A stretch of DNA of 64,000 bases from Actinopolyspora saharensis (GCF_900100925.1 NZ_FNKO01000002.1:1798001-1862000), one strand, 5' to 3'; positions 16,933-25,935 are shown, counted from the stretch's first letter. Notes: generated from the letters alone by a model not told the origin. A program made the numbers and translations.

Positions 16933-17589
16933 TCACGGACGTTCGCTGGTCGGCATGGTCCCGGTGACGACGTAGACGATCCGACGGGCGACCGAAACGG
17001 CGTGGTCGGCGTAACGTTCGTAGAACCGGCCGAGCAGCGTGATGTCCACGGCGGCGGAGACCCCGTGCGACCACTCGGCTCCCATCACCACGCTGAACAG
17101 GTGCCGGTGCAGGTCGTCCATCTCGTCGTCGTCGACTTCCAGGTCGCGCGCCTGCTGGACGTCCTGGGTGCGCAGGATCTGATTCAGGCGATTGGCCAGC
17201 TGGACCGCGACCTGCCCCATCTGGGAGAAGTACGTCTTGACGTCCTCGGGAAGCACCGGCTGCGGATGCCTGCGTCGGGCCGCCTTGGCCACGTGCAGCG
17301 CGAGATCCCCCATGCGCTCCAGGCTCTCGGCCGCGTGAATCGTGGAGATCACCGTGCGCAGGTCACCGGCCACCGGTGCCTGCAGCGCCAGCAGTCCGAA
17401 GGCGTGCTCCTCGCAGCGAGCCCGGGCCTCGTCCACCTTCATGTCGTCGTCGATGACTTGTTCGGCCAACGACAGGTCCGCTCCCAACAGCGCGGTGGTT
17501 GCCTGCTCCATCGCGTTGCCGACCATCGTCGACATCGCGGCGAGCTCCTCGGCGAGCTTGTCGAGCTGTTCCTGGTAGGCCTCACGCAT
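16933..17589 (-). CDS. phoU: Phosphate transport regulator PhoU
   Basis: This 218-residue all-helical protein is made of two PhoU three-helix bundles. Visible signatures are MREAYQEQLDKLAEELAAM at the start, VDEARARCEEHAFGLLALQ, VISTIHAAESLERMGDLALHVAK in the first bundle and EWSHGVSAAVDITLLGRFYERYADH in the second. Acidic clusters bind metal at the PstB/PhoR interface. PhoU restrains phosphate import and PhoR signalling when phosphate is sufficient. Orthologue by position is phoY2 (Rv0821c). A PHO-box-like repeat lies about 40 bp upstream, so it seems to be in the same regulon as pstSCAB although transcribed oppositely. Confidence 0.95.
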   Translation of the reverse strand: MREAYQEQLDKLAEELAAMSTMVGNAMEQATTALLGADLSLAEQVIDDDMKVDEARARCEEHAFGLLALQAPVAGDLRTVISTIHAAESLERMGDLALHVAKAARRRHPQPVLPEDVKTYFSQMGQVAVQLANRLNQILRTQDVQQARDLEVDDDEMDDLHRHLFSVVMGAEWSHGVSAAVDITLLGRFYERYADHAVSVARRIVYVVTGTMPTSERP

Positions 17590-17628
17590 GGGTCCAGCCT
17601 ACTTCGTATGGGAATAGCGCAGGGTTCC

Positions 17629-17650
17629 CGTCGGTTAACCACCGGTTAAC
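17629..17650 (-). promoter_or_regulatory. PHO-box-like 11-nt direct repeat upstream of phoU
   Basis: Read on the minus strand, GTTAACCGGTG is followed immediately by GTTAACCGACG: two 11-nt units sharing GTTAACCG, 40-60 bp upstream of phoU. Spacing and core match the head-to-tail arrangement upstream of pstS. Confidence 0.7.
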
Positions 17651-17807
17651 ACGAATTGAGCAGTGAGAGTCCCGGCGGCTTCGCCGCTCGCCCGGCCGTC
17701 GGTCCGGCCGAGCAAGCGGTCGAGAATCACGCCGGCACCGGTTCGCAAGGACTTCGGTTCGCGGGGACTCCGGTTCGCCGGGACTTCACCCCTCGGGGGT
17801 GGTGGTT

Positions 17808-20800
17808 TCAGTTCACCCCGCCGCAGACGTCCTTGCCCGCGTTGACGGTCGACAGTCCCTCCGGAACCTCCACCTTTCCGGTGTCGGGCTGCAGGATCCG
17901 GTTCTCGTAGTCGCTGCCGAGCTCCAACCTGATGGTGTTACCGGCGGAGGCGTCCTTCATCAACTCCGCGGCGGGCACGGACGAGGCGAGCAGCTGGGCC
18001 CGCTGCTTGTCGCCCTCCGAGTACCTGATGACGGTCCGGTCGCTGGGGGAGCCCAGATCACCGACCTCGTCGACCGAGTAGTCGTACTCCCGCAACTTCT
18101 GGGCGGTGTTGCCCGCCAGCCCGCTGCGCTCGGTGGCGTTGAACACCGCCACGCTCGTTTCGGAGGGGCTGGGTCCGGTGGAGGCCTGACTCGGGGTGGT
18201 CTGCGCGGGCTCGCGCAGCGTACCGCCCATGGAGGAGTTGGACGTGGCGGAGGAGCCCCCCTGGCTCCGCTGCTGCCCCGACTCCTCGGAGGGGGGAGTT
18301 ATGGGCTTGTCCTCGATGACGGCCCGGAAGAGTGAGCTCGTGGCCGACTCGCGCAGCTCCTCGTTGCCGCGCTCGTTGTTCTCACCCGTGGTCGGGATGG
18401 TCACGAAGGTGACCTTCTCGGGATCCAACCCTTCCAGGGACTTGCCGAGCGCGATGAGCTTGTTGCTGTTGACGTTCTCGCCGAAGGTGTTGGCGATGAC
18501 CGCGTTGGCCAGGTCACCCAGCTTGTTCATGTTCAGCAGCACGTCGCTCGAGGTCATCTTGCGCAGCAGCGCGGACAGGAACATCTGCTGACGCTCCATC
18601 CGGCCGTAGTCGGACGTCTGGTCCCCCACGACCTTGCGCGCCCGCACGTACTGCAGGGCCCGCTCGCCCCGGAGCTTGTGCCAGCCCGCGGTCTCGAGCA
18701 CCGTGCCGAGCTCGCGGTCGACCATCGGTTTGTTGGAGCAGATCCGCACACCGTCCACCGCGTTGACCATCGACTTGAACCCCTGGAAGTTGATCCCGAG
18801 GAAGTTCGTGATCTTCAGCCCGGAGAGGGACTGCACCTTCTCGGTCACGCACTGCGGACCACCGCTGGCGTAGGCCACGTTGAACTTGACGTTGTTCCTG
18901 GCCGGAACCGCCTCGTCGGAGTACTCACCGGTTTGGGGGTTCCAGGACTCGCAGGTGTCGGCCGGGATATCGATTTCCAGGTCCCGGGGGATGGACACGA
19001 TCACCACGCGACTGCGGTCGGCCGGGATGTGGGCGATCATGGTGGTGTCCGAGCGCGCTCCCGCGACCCCCTTGCTGGTGCCGACGTTGTCCTCGGCCTG
19101 GGCCCCTTCCCTGGTGTCGGACCCGATGAGCAGGAAGTTCAGATCGCCTTCCTGCATCTCGGGGTTCTGGATCGAGTCCGAGTTCCGACTGAGCGCGGAG
19201 ATCTCCTTGAACTTGGAGTCCCACCAGGTCATGCTCCCCCAGCCGATTCCCGTGCTCACGAACACGAGCACGGCTGCGGCGAGCGCGAGCGACTTGCCCA
19301 GCCGCTGAAGGCGCTGGCGCCGTTTGTCCCTGCGCCACTCCACGCGGGACGCGCTGCCTCCGCGGTCGTCGGAGAAGTCGAACGGCATGTCCTGGCCGGG
19401 TTCGGGCTCCTTGCGATTGCCGAATAACCACGCGAAGCGCTTGCGCCGCTTGGCCTCCTCCGCGGCTATCTCGTCGTGGACGGCGGAGAACCTGGCCAGG
19501 GTGGCGTCGATGTCGTCAGCGGCGCTGTCCGCGTTCGCGTCGTCCTCGTCGTCGACGGAATCGCTCTCGTTCTCCCCCGCGTCCTCGCCGGAGTCCTCCG
19601 CGTCGGAGTCCGGTTCGAAACCGCGGTGCTCCGGCGCCTGAGCGGTCGGATGCGCTGCCGAGGGCTCGTTCCCGGAGAGGAGGTCCTCTCCGGAGGAGTC
19701 CTGCCGACCCGCGGGGTCCGCCCGGGTCTCCTCACCCGTTCCGGGGGCGGAGGGAAGAGGCTTGTACCGAGTGGACGCCTCCTCCGGAGCCACCTCGGGG
19801 GCGGAGGCGTTCGCGTGCGGGGGGTGCTGGTTCGGAGCAGCGGGAACCTGGCCGCCCGGTCGTGGACCGACCGCTGCCCGCCCGGGATTCGCGGGTGGGG
19901 GCGGTGCCGGGGGGACCGATCCGGGAGCTGCCTGCCCCGCCGCGGGGGGAGCTCCGGAAGCAGCGGGACCGCCGGGAGGCGTTCCGGGGCCGGGCACCTG
20001 CCGCGCATCGGGTGACTGCGGTTCCCGCACGGGCGGGTGCTGGAGCGTGGCGTCCTCGTCGGCTGGTTCGCCGAGCTGTCCGCTCTCCTGGTGCTGTGGT
20101 CCCCCGGTCGAGGGGAACTGCTGCTGCGGCGCAGCCGGAGCGGGTGGTGTGAAGGCAGGTGGAGCCCCGGCCCCGGGGGCGGGATTCACACCCGTGGGCG
20201 CCTCCCCCGGAGCAGCTGCCCCGGAGGCGGAGGAGCGCGGTCGTCCTTCGGACGCGGAGCGCTGCTCGTTGGGGCGCTGTTCGTTGGGGCGGTTGCGCGG
20301 GCCGTTCGGCCTCCGCGGCGCTCCCCGGAACGGCGGGATCTGCGTGGTGTCGTCGGCCTCGTTGGGCGGGGCGGACGCCTGCGGTCCCGGAGCGGGGGGC
20401 TGCTGCTCCTCACCCGTCGGAGCCCGCCACTGCCCGGGAGGGGGACCCTGAGGTGGACTCTGCGCCGAACTCCGCGGCGGGTTCTGCGGCTGGTTCTGCG
20501 GAGGTGTTGCGTCCTCCTGCTCGGAGGAGTGTCGGGCACGTCGCCGCGCGCGACGGGAGCGCCCGGGGCGCGCGTTCGGTGTCTCCGGGGCCGGTTGTCG
20601 GGCGGAGGTCTCCGCCGCGTCGGCTCGGGGAGCGGGCTGCTCGGCGTGCTCGGCTGCTCGACGGCCCTCGGCCGGGGGCTGAGGTGACTGCGGTGGATCC
20701 TGAGGCGCGTCCTGCTCGTTTTCCTCGATCCTGCGGTGTGACCCGGTGGACTGCGTCTGACGTTTGCCGTGCTTGGACAGCAGGTCCCCGACTCGCGTTC

Positions 20801-20951
20801 CCCCGGTGCCGTCGTCCCCCAGTGCGCGCCTGCGCCTACGTGACTTGGACCGCTCGCCGGTTTCGTTCCCTGCCTCCTCCGCGGCGGAGGAAGCCCACTC
20901 CGAGTGGGAACTCTGGTGCCCCGAACTGCCTTCGCGGGGTTTTTCCGGCAC
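17808..20951 (-). CDS. Giant LCP (LytR-CpsA-Psr) family protein with LytR_C domain
   Basis: From GTG at 20951 (GGGAGG eight nt upstream; an ATG at 20978 lacks such a site) the product has 1047 residues. The first about 520 are disordered: Pro/Gln/Ser/Glu-rich, with basic clusters (RSKSRRRRR, RSRRARRRARH). A transmembrane anchor follows (LALAAAVLVFVSTGIGWGS). Next is the LCP catalytic domain (LNFLLIGSDTR, ARSDTTMIAHI, VVIVSIPRDL). A C-terminal LytR_C domain ends it (SVAVFNATERSGLAGNTAQKL). LCP enzymes ligate arabinogalactan or other glycopolymers to peptidoglycan outside the cell. Synteny counterpart is Rv0822c, also large. The disordered half faces the cytoplasm and may bind division or kinase proteins (inference). 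Confidence 0.9.
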   Translation of the reverse strand: MPEKPREGSSGHQSSHSEWASSAAEEAGNETGERSKSRRRRRALGDDGTGGTRVGDLLSKHGKRQTQSTGSHRRIEENEQDAPQDPPQSPQPPAEGRRAAEHAEQPAPRADAAETSARQPAPETPNARPGRSRRARRRARHSSEQEDATPPQNQPQNPPRSSAQSPPQGPPPGQWRAPTGEEQQPPAPGPQASAPPNEADDTTQIPPFRGAPRRPNGPRNRPNEQRPNEQRSASEGRPRSSASGAAAPGEAPTGVNPAPGAGAPPAFTPPAPAAPQQQFPSTGGPQHQESGQLGEPADEDATLQHPPVREPQSPDARQVPGPGTPPGGPAASGAPPAAGQAAPGSVPPAPPPPANPGRAAVGPRPGGQVPAAPNQHPPHANASAPEVAPEEASTRYKPLPSAPGTGEETRADPAGRQDSSGEDLLSGNEPSAAHPTAQAPEHRGFEPDSDAEDSGEDAGENESDSVDDEDDANADSAADDIDATLARFSAVHDEIAAEEAKRRKRFAWLFGNRKEPEPGQDMPFDFSDDRGGSASRVEWRRDKRRQRLQRLGKSLALAAAVLVFVSTGIGWGSMTWWDSKFKEISALSRNSDSIQNPEMQEGDLNFLLIGSDTREGAQAEDNVGTSKGVAGARSDTTMIAHIPADRSRVVIVSIPRDLEIDIPADTCESWNPQTGEYSDEAVPARNNVKFNVAYASGGPQCVTEKVQSLSGLKITNFLGINFQGFKSMVNAVDGVRICSNKPMVDRELGTVLETAGWHKLRGERALQYVRARKVVGDQTSDYGRMERQQMFLSALLRKMTSSDVLLNMNKLGDLANAVIANTFGENVNSNKLIALGKSLEGLDPEKVTFVTIPTTGENNERGNEELRESATSSLFRAVIEDKPITPPSEESGQQRSQGGSSATSNSSMGGTLREPAQTTPSQASTGPSPSETSVAVFNATERSGLAGNTAQKLREYDYSVDEVGDLGSPSDRTVIRYSEGDKQRAQLLASSVPAAELMKDASAGNTIRLELGSDYENRILQPDTGKVEVPEGLSTVNAGKDVCGGVN

Positions 20952-21140
20952 CCGTGTTCCCTCCCACCTTACAGCCATTGGCGTTCATCCCGATGTTTGG
21001 CGATCCCCACCCCCGATGCTGTATCGCCATACTCGGCCAAGATGCTACGGCCGATCGTTCGGACTGACGATAGTGGCACCGGATTCTTCACAATATGTGC
21101 ACTGCAGCGCGGGGTGCTGTCGGGCAAATCACAAGCTGTG

Positions 21141-21158
21141 CTCCCCCGTGTGGGGGAG
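21141..21158 (-). terminator. Hairpin terminator after diguanylate cyclase gene
   Basis: CTCCCCC-GTGT-GGGGGAG is a perfect 7-bp stem, 56 bp past the GGDEF gene stop and upstream of the LCP gene. Confidence 0.65.
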
Positions 21159-21213
21159 TGGTGGACGTTGTGTCCACACCGGAGCGCGGCCGCGCTCGGT
21201 AGTATTTCGGTGA

Positions 21214-22074
21214 CTATTCGGAATGTTCGTCCGTTCCGGTCAATTGCACTTCGCCGTCGGTGCGGTATGCCACCTTATTGCGCCCGGATTGTTTGGCCGC
21301 GTACAGCAACACATCGGCGCCGAGTATTTTTTGCTCCGTGGTCGTCGGGGTCGGTGCGCTGGTGTGCCCGGTGTCGTAACTCAATCCGATGCTGACCGTT
21401 ATGCGCAGCCCGCTGGCCATTCGCATCCACGGAAAACTCTCGATTCGGGCGCGTGCGCGTTCGCACACGGCGACAGCGGTGCCCACGTCCACTTCGGGCA
21501 GTACCAGTACGAATTCCTCGCCCCCGTATCTGGCGCAGAATCCCCGGGAGGGAAGTTCTTCCTGCAGTAACTCCACCACGTTCTGGAGCACGCGGTCGCC
21601 GAGCACGTGACCGTGGGTGTCGTTGATCTGCTTGAACCAGTCCAGGTCCACCAGAGCTATGCCGATCCCCCCGATGGTCTCCTCGGTCAGCCTTCTGAGG
21701 CGTTCGTCCAGGTAACGACGGTTGTAGCTGCTGGTCAGCGTGTCGCGCAGGCTCTGCTCCCGCGCTCTGGCGTGCTCCCTGCGTAGCCAGTTCACCTCGT
21801 GACGCAGCTGCTCGGGAACGCGCGGAGTCAGCTCGCTGTCCCGCAGGTCCAGGGCAGCGCGCAAGTGCCGGTACGCCTGTTGCCACCTTTCACGCGTAGC
21901 GAGCAGCTCGGCTATGGCCTCGTGCAGCTGGGCGAGGCCGACCGCCGTGGTCGGGTCGGTGGCGTAGTGCCTGCCCGTCGAATGTTCGGTACACGGAAGG
22001 TCGTGCAGGCGTGCCCGAGCGGCCTCGTCCTGCCAGGTGCCCGACCTGGCAATGCCATCGCGAAGTCCGGACAT
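21214..22074 (-). CDS. Diguanylate cyclase (GGDEF domain)
   Basis: From ATG 22074 (GGGAGG eight nt upstream) the product has 286 residues. An N-terminal helical region (about 1-105, unknown fold, containing LAQLHEAIAELLATRERWQQAY) precedes a complete GGDEF domain. It has DTLTSSYNRRYLDERL, metal-ligand VDLDWFKQINDTHGHVLGD and signature GGEEF at about 184-188 (ARYGGEEFVLVLPE). The active-site residues are intact, so it should make cyclic di-GMP from GTP. No RxxD inhibitory site is visible before the signature. There is no membrane segment, so it is probably cytosolic. It is an insertion relative to the mycobacterial gene order. Confidence 0.9.
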   Translation of the reverse strand: MSGLRDGIARSGTWQDEAARARLHDLPCTEHSTGRHYATDPTTAVGLAQLHEAIAELLATRERWQQAYRHLRAALDLRDSELTPRVPEQLRHEVNWLRREHARAREQSLRDTLTSSYNRRYLDERLRRLTEETIGGIGIALVDLDWFKQINDTHGHVLGDRVLQNVVELLQEELPSRGFCARYGGEEFVLVLPEVDVGTAVAVCERARARIESFPWMRMASGLRITVSIGLSYDTGHTSAPTPTTTEQKILGADVLLYAAKQSGRNKVAYRTDGEVQLTGTDEHSE

Positions 22075-22323
22075 CGCACTCACCTCCCATCCTGGTTTCG
22101 TCGAACGGTGTGCTCGGCTTGAGCCGGTTGCGCTCAGCTGCGCGTGAATTCGCTCAACCGGCGTACTCGTCCCGAGCGCGAGCGGGAGGGAAGCGCACGG
22201 CCGACCGAACCCCGCGTGCCGCTCATTGAACAGGCTTGCGGGCGATTACGCAGCGTTCGAGTTCGAATTCGCTGTGCTATCACCGGTTGGGGGGACGTGC
22301 CTGCCCTGCGCGGTGGAACGGAG

Positions 22324-22779
22324 TCAGGTCGGGCACGGGGCGAACCCGTAGATCCTCCCGTCCAGCGAGACCAGGTGCTTCGAGCCGATCTGCCTGCCGA
22401 CGACCTCACCGGAGCGGCGGACGGTGACCTCCACCGCGACCACCCAGACGCTTCCCGAGGGGCGCAGGCCGCGCACCGTGAAGCCGGGGTCCCGGCGGAG
22501 AGTGCGGGGCGCCGGGTCGATGGTGACGGTTCGCCCCGCCAGCGAGCAGGTGTTCTCCCGGAAATCCGGGTGCTGGGTGCGCCGGAGGAACGCCCGCTGG
22601 GCGTCCGGGCCGTGGCGCGCCGCCGCGTTGTTGGCCGCGAAGTAGTCGTTGACCGCGTTCCGCGGATCAGTGGGGAAGGCCCCCTCCTCCGGAGGAGCCG
22701 AACCACCCCAGAGCAGGCAGATCGGCATGCCGAGCAGCAGCCAGCGGGCACGCCAACGTCCGAGCGCGGGGATGCTCAC
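22324..22779 (-). CDS. Secreted hypothetical protein
   Basis: This 151-residue protein has an N-terminal signal or anchor (RWLLLGMPICLLWGG) followed by a small globular domain: DPRNAVNDYFAANNAAARHG, VRGLRPSGSVWVVAVEVTVRRSG and a closing SLDGRIYGFAPCP. Two cysteines in the mature part (NTCSLAG and FAPCP) may form a disulfide. The composition resembles NTF2-like or Mce-associated small secreted domains, but I do not recognise a family. Its start overlaps the dus stop (ATGA), so it is translationally coupled to the tRNA-modifying enzyme upstream. Confidence 0.72.
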   Translation of the reverse strand: MSIPALGRWRARWLLLGMPICLLWGGSAPPEEGAFPTDPRNAVNDYFAANNAAARHGPDAQRAFLRRTQHPDFRENTCSLAGRTVTIDPAPRTLRRDPGFTVRGLRPSGSVWVVAVEVTVRRSGEVVGRQIGSKHLVSLDGRIYGFAPCPT

Positions 22780-23915
22780 CCCCCGTTGTGGTCCAGTTCC
22801 GCGCCCTCCGGAACGGAGGAGTCCTCCGGGTCGTCCAGCCAGCCTTCCGGCAACACCACCTTGCCCGCCGAGCCCTGCCTGCCCCGCGGGCCCTCGGCCT
22901 CGGCCGGGAACGGGACGTCCGGGTCCAGACCGGCCAGCAGGTCGTCCAGTTCGGCCAGGGTGGAGACCAGGCCGAACCGCTTCCTGAGCTCGGATCCGAC
23001 GGGGAACCCGCGCAGGTACTGGGCCATGTGCTTGCGCAGGTCGCGCACGCCCTTGTCCTCGCCCATGTGCTCGGTCAGCAGCTCCGCGTGCCTGCGCAGC
23101 ACGCGTGAGACCTCCCCGAGGCTGGGGCCCTCCGGTACGGGCTCCCCGGCGAAGGCGGCCTGCAGGTCCCGGAAGAGCCAGGGGCGCCCCAGGCAGCCCC
23201 TTCCGACGACCACGCCGTCACAACCGGTGGAAGACATCATCTTCAGCGCGTCGTCGGCGCTGAAGATATCCCCGTTGCCGAGCACGGGGATGCTGCGCAC
23301 GGTTTCCTTCAGCCGGGCGACCTGGTCCCAGTCCGCCGTGCCGGAGTAGCGCTGCGCGGCGGTGCGTCCGTGCAGCGCCACTGCGGCCGCTCCCGTGTCC
23401 TCGGCGATGCGGCCCGCATCCAGATGAGTGACGTGCTCGTCGTCGATGCCGACTCGGAACTTGACCGTGACCGGGATGCCTGCCGGTTCGGCCGCGCGCA
23501 CGGCCGCCTGCACTATCCGGCCGAAAAGCCTGCGCTTGTAGGGCAGCGCCGAGCCGCCACCCTTGCGAGTGACCTTCGGGACGGGGCAGCCGAAGTTCAT
23601 GTCGACGTGGTCGGCGAGGTTCTCGTCGACGACCATGCGGACCGCGTCGTACATGGTCGCCGGGTCGACGCCGTACAGCTGCATGGACCGCGGTGACTCG
23701 TCCGCGTCGAAGGAAACCATCTGCAGGGTGGTCGGGTGCCGTTCCACCAACGCGCGCGAGGTGATCATCTCGCAGACGTAGAGGCCGGCGCCGTATTCGC
23801 GGCACAGCCTGCGGAAGGCGACGTTGGTGATCCCGGCCATCGGGGCGAGCACCACTGGCGGGTCGACCTCGTACGGGCCGATCCGCAGCGGTGCGGTGGC
23901 GGGTGCGAGCGACAT
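22776..23915 (-). CDS. dusB: tRNA-dihydrouridine synthase (DusB type)
   Basis: This 379-residue FMN enzyme has N-terminal PVVLAPMAGITNVAFRRLC, substrate-site MNFGCPVPKVTRKGGGSALP with the catalytic cysteine in FGCP, VTVKFRVGIDDEH, ALHGRTAAQRYSGTADWD and FMN-phosphate loop VVGRGCLGRPWLF. It reduces specific uridines in the tRNA D-loop using NADPH. The last about 60 residues form the helical C-terminal domain plus a loose extension. The orthologue by synteny is Rv0823c. It is co-transcribed with the downstream secreted hypothetical gene. Confidence 0.94.
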   Translation of the reverse strand: MSLAPATAPLRIGPYEVDPPVVLAPMAGITNVAFRRLCREYGAGLYVCEMITSRALVERHPTTLQMVSFDADESPRSMQLYGVDPATMYDAVRMVVDENLADHVDMNFGCPVPKVTRKGGGSALPYKRRLFGRIVQAAVRAAEPAGIPVTVKFRVGIDDEHVTHLDAGRIAEDTGAAAVALHGRTAAQRYSGTADWDQVARLKETVRSIPVLGNGDIFSADDALKMMSSTGCDGVVVGRGCLGRPWLFRDLQAAFAGEPVPEGPSLGEVSRVLRRHAELLTEHMGEDKGVRDLRKHMAQYLRGFPVGSELRKRFGLVSTLAELDDLLAGLDPDVPFPAEAEGPRGRQGSAGKVVLPEGWLDDPEDSSVPEGAELDHNGG

Positions 23916-24042
23916 ACCTCCATTATCGAGGACCTTCGAGCGGTGTCGGCACCGGGCACCGGAGTGCCGGTGCCGTGTTCCACCCGTGCGCGTGCTCGAC
24001 CCGCCGCCCGGAATTCGCGGGCCGCCTCGCCGGGGGCGCGGA

Positions 24043-24624
24043 TCAGAACTCGACGGTCAGGCAGCCCAGCCTGTCCCCGGCCTCACCGGCCTCCCCGGGG
24101 GCGGTGCGGGTGTGGTGCTCGTGGATCACCATCGAGGCCTTGCCTGCCCGCTCCAGGTCCCAGTCGCCGAAGGACGCGGTGACCGCGTTGCCCGCCTCGT
24201 CGGTGTGGAAGTCCAGCCACACCTCGTTGTGCGGGTTCGCGTAGGCGGGATCGCCGGAAACACCTTCGGGGGCCTCCTCCTGCTGGAAGTGCGGTCCGGC
24301 GGCGGACCCCGTCCTCCCGCAGGGTTCGGTGTGCACGTGCGCACCGTAGTCCCGGTCCGGACGCAGCCCCCGCAGGGCGGCCGTGACCCCGGTGTGCTCA
24401 CCGGGGAGCTCGCGGGAGAGGAATCCGGCGGTGGCCCCGACGGGCACCGCGGAGGGGTCGTAGGTGACCGCGGTGGTTCCGCTCTCGTAGTGGTCGAAGG
24501 AGCCGTACGAGTGCGCGGAAGCGGGCTGGTCGGTCTTTTCCGCCGGTTGGGCCGCGGCCGCGGTCGGAGCGGCCGCGGTCAGCACGGCGAGCACCAGGGC
24601 GCTCAGTGTCGAGATGCGTCGCAT
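24043..24624 (-). CDS. sodC: Secreted Cu/Zn superoxide dismutase-family protein
   Basis: This 193-residue protein has a signal peptide (LSALVLAVLTAAAPTAAAA). The SOD beta-barrel retains copper ligands in GAHVHTEPC and IHEHHT, the bridging histidine in GPHFQ and the disulfide cysteines (EPCG, DRLGCL). The zinc loop is unusual: instead of the common GDLPN-type segment it reads NPHNEVWLDFHTDEAGNA. This resembles the actinobacterial SOD-like subfamily seen in Streptomyces. Activity is likely but not certain, and a copper-binding or chaperone role is possible. It stands alone between dusB and a divergent EamA gene. Confidence 0.82.
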   Translation of the reverse strand: MRRISTLSALVLAVLTAAAPTAAAAQPAEKTDQPASAHSYGSFDHYESGTTAVTYDPSAVPVGATAGFLSRELPGEHTGVTAALRGLRPDRDYGAHVHTEPCGRTGSAAGPHFQQEEAPEGVSGDPAYANPHNEVWLDFHTDEAGNAVTASFGDWDLERAGKASMVIHEHHTRTAPGEAGEAGDRLGCLTVEF

Positions 24625-24787
24625 ATGCCCAATTCGTACCCGAGAGGTTCTGCGCGGTGCTGGACTTTCACCGGAACGGGTGGGGTAGGCGTGTCCCGGT
24701 GCTCGACCGCTCCGGAGCGGGGACTGTGAGCAGGATCCCGTGGTCGTGCGGCGGCGTGCGCCGGGGGTGGCGCGCTAGGTTGATCGG

Positions 24788-25744
24788 ATGACCGATTCGG
24801 GACGTGACCGAACGTGGCTGGTCGCGATCGCCACCGCCATGTGGGGGACCGACGCGCTGTGGCGGATGCCGCTGGCCACCAGCCTGCCGACGACGACGGT
24901 GGTGCTGTGCGAGCACCTGATCGTGACCCTGCTGCTCGTGCCGTTGCTGCCGCGCGCCTGGCGAGCTTTCCGGGAGTGCGACCTGCGGGAGCGTCTCGGC
25001 GTGCTGGTGGTGGGAGCGGGGACGTCCGCGCTGGCCACCCTGCTGTTCACGGCCGCGTTCACCTACGGCGACCCGGTGACCCCGGTGGTGCTGCAGAAGC
25101 TGCAGCCCGTCTTCGCCGGGCTGGCCTCGTTCCTGCTGCTGCGGGAGCGCATGGGCGGCGGATATCCGTTCTTCGCGGTGCCCGCGGTGTTGGGAGCCTG
25201 GATGCTGGCCTTCCCGGACCCGCTCCAGGTCAGCGTTTCGCGCATGATGCCCGCGTTGCTGGCTCTGGGGGCGGCGATCCTCTGGGCGGCGGGGACCGTG
25301 TTCGGGCGGATGCTCAGCCGGGAGCTCAGCGCCATGGAAGTAACGACCCTGCGGTACTCGGTCGGTCTGCCCACCGCCGCGCTGGTGGTCTTCTTCCGGG
25401 ACGGTTCCCCGGTGCGGGGGCCGTCGAACATCGGTGACGCCCTGGCCGTCGGATGGGGGAACATCGGTGGGCTGTTGCTGCTCGCCCTGATCCCGGGACT
25501 GCTGGCGCTGAGCCTGTACTACCTCGGGATGCGCACCACCGCCGCGGCGCGGGCCACCGTGGCCGAGCTGTCCTTCCCCGCCACGGCCGCCGTGGTCGGG
25601 GTGGGGGTGCTGGGCGAGACGCTCACCGTCACGCAGTGGATCGGCTTCGCGCTGATCGTTGCGATGATCAGCGCGTTGGGCTGGAACGAGCGCAGCGGCA
25701 CCAGCAAGGCCGTCGGGACCGAGCCGGTGGTCGTGCGAGGTTGA
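24788..25744 (+). CDS. EamA/DMT-family transporter
   Basis: This 318-residue protein has ten predicted membrane helices in two EamA repeats. Visible helices include VVVLCEHLIVTLLLVPLLP, LLFTAAFTYGDPVTPVVLQKL, ALLALGAAILWAAGTVFGRML and LLLLALIPGLLALSLYYLGM, with the second repeat closing at ITVTQWIGFALIVAMIS-like sequence. DMT exporters move small metabolites such as amino acids; the substrate cannot be predicted. It is monocistronic and is followed by a very strong terminator just before the tRNA-Lys gene. Confidence 0.88.
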   Translation: MTDSGRDRTWLVAIATAMWGTDALWRMPLATSLPTTTVVLCEHLIVTLLLVPLLPRAWRAFRECDLRERLGVLVVGAGTSALATLLFTAAFTYGDPVTPVVLQKLQPVFAGLASFLLLRERMGGGYPFFAVPAVLGAWMLAFPDPLQVSVSRMMPALLALGAAILWAAGTVFGRMLSRELSAMEVTTLRYSVGLPTAALVVFFRDGSPVRGPSNIGDALAVGWGNIGGLLLLALIPGLLALSLYYLGMRTTAAARATVAELSFPATAAVVGVGVLGETLTVTQWIGFALIVAMISALGWNERSGTSKAVGTEPVVVRG

Positions 25745-25748
25745 GGGG

Positions 25749-25780
25749 ATCGCCGGGCGGGCGACGTCCCGCCCGGCGAT
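25749..25780 (+). terminator. Very strong hairpin terminator after EamA gene
   Basis: ATCGCCGGGCGGG (25749) and CCCGCCCGGCGAT (25768) form a perfect 13-bp stem with a 6-nt loop, starting 5 bp after the EamA stop and 38 bp before tRNA-Lys. Confidence 0.9.
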
Positions 25781-25817
25781 GCACAAGATCGGAGTCGGGT
25801 TGTAGGCTGTAACACGC

Positions 25818-25890
25818 GGGCCGTTAGCTCAACGGGCAGAGCAGTGGACTTTTAATCCACGGGTTCAGGGTTCGAGTCCCTGGCGGCCCA
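25818..25890 (+). tRNA. tRNA-Lys (UUU anticodon)
   Basis: The 73-nt cloverleaf has acceptor arm GGGCCGT/GCGGCCC with discriminator A, D-arm TTAGCTCAACGGGCAGAGC, anticodon loop CTTTTAA (anticodon TTT) and T-arm with GGTTCGAGTCC. The CCA end is not encoded. Its 3' half from 25856 is the attachment site of the integrated element; the crossover regenerated an intact gene. Confidence 0.97.
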
Positions 25891-25896
25891 CCGAAA
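25856..25896 (+). repeat. attL: 41-bp att core in tRNA-Lys 3' half
   Basis: This copy begins in the anticodon stem (TCCAC...) and ends six bases past the tRNA (...CCGAAA). It is identical over 41 bp to the copy at 38959-38999. Confidence 0.95.
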
Positions 25897-25935
25897 TCCC
25901 TGTTCAGAGGGTTTTGGCGCGATCTCTCCAAGATC

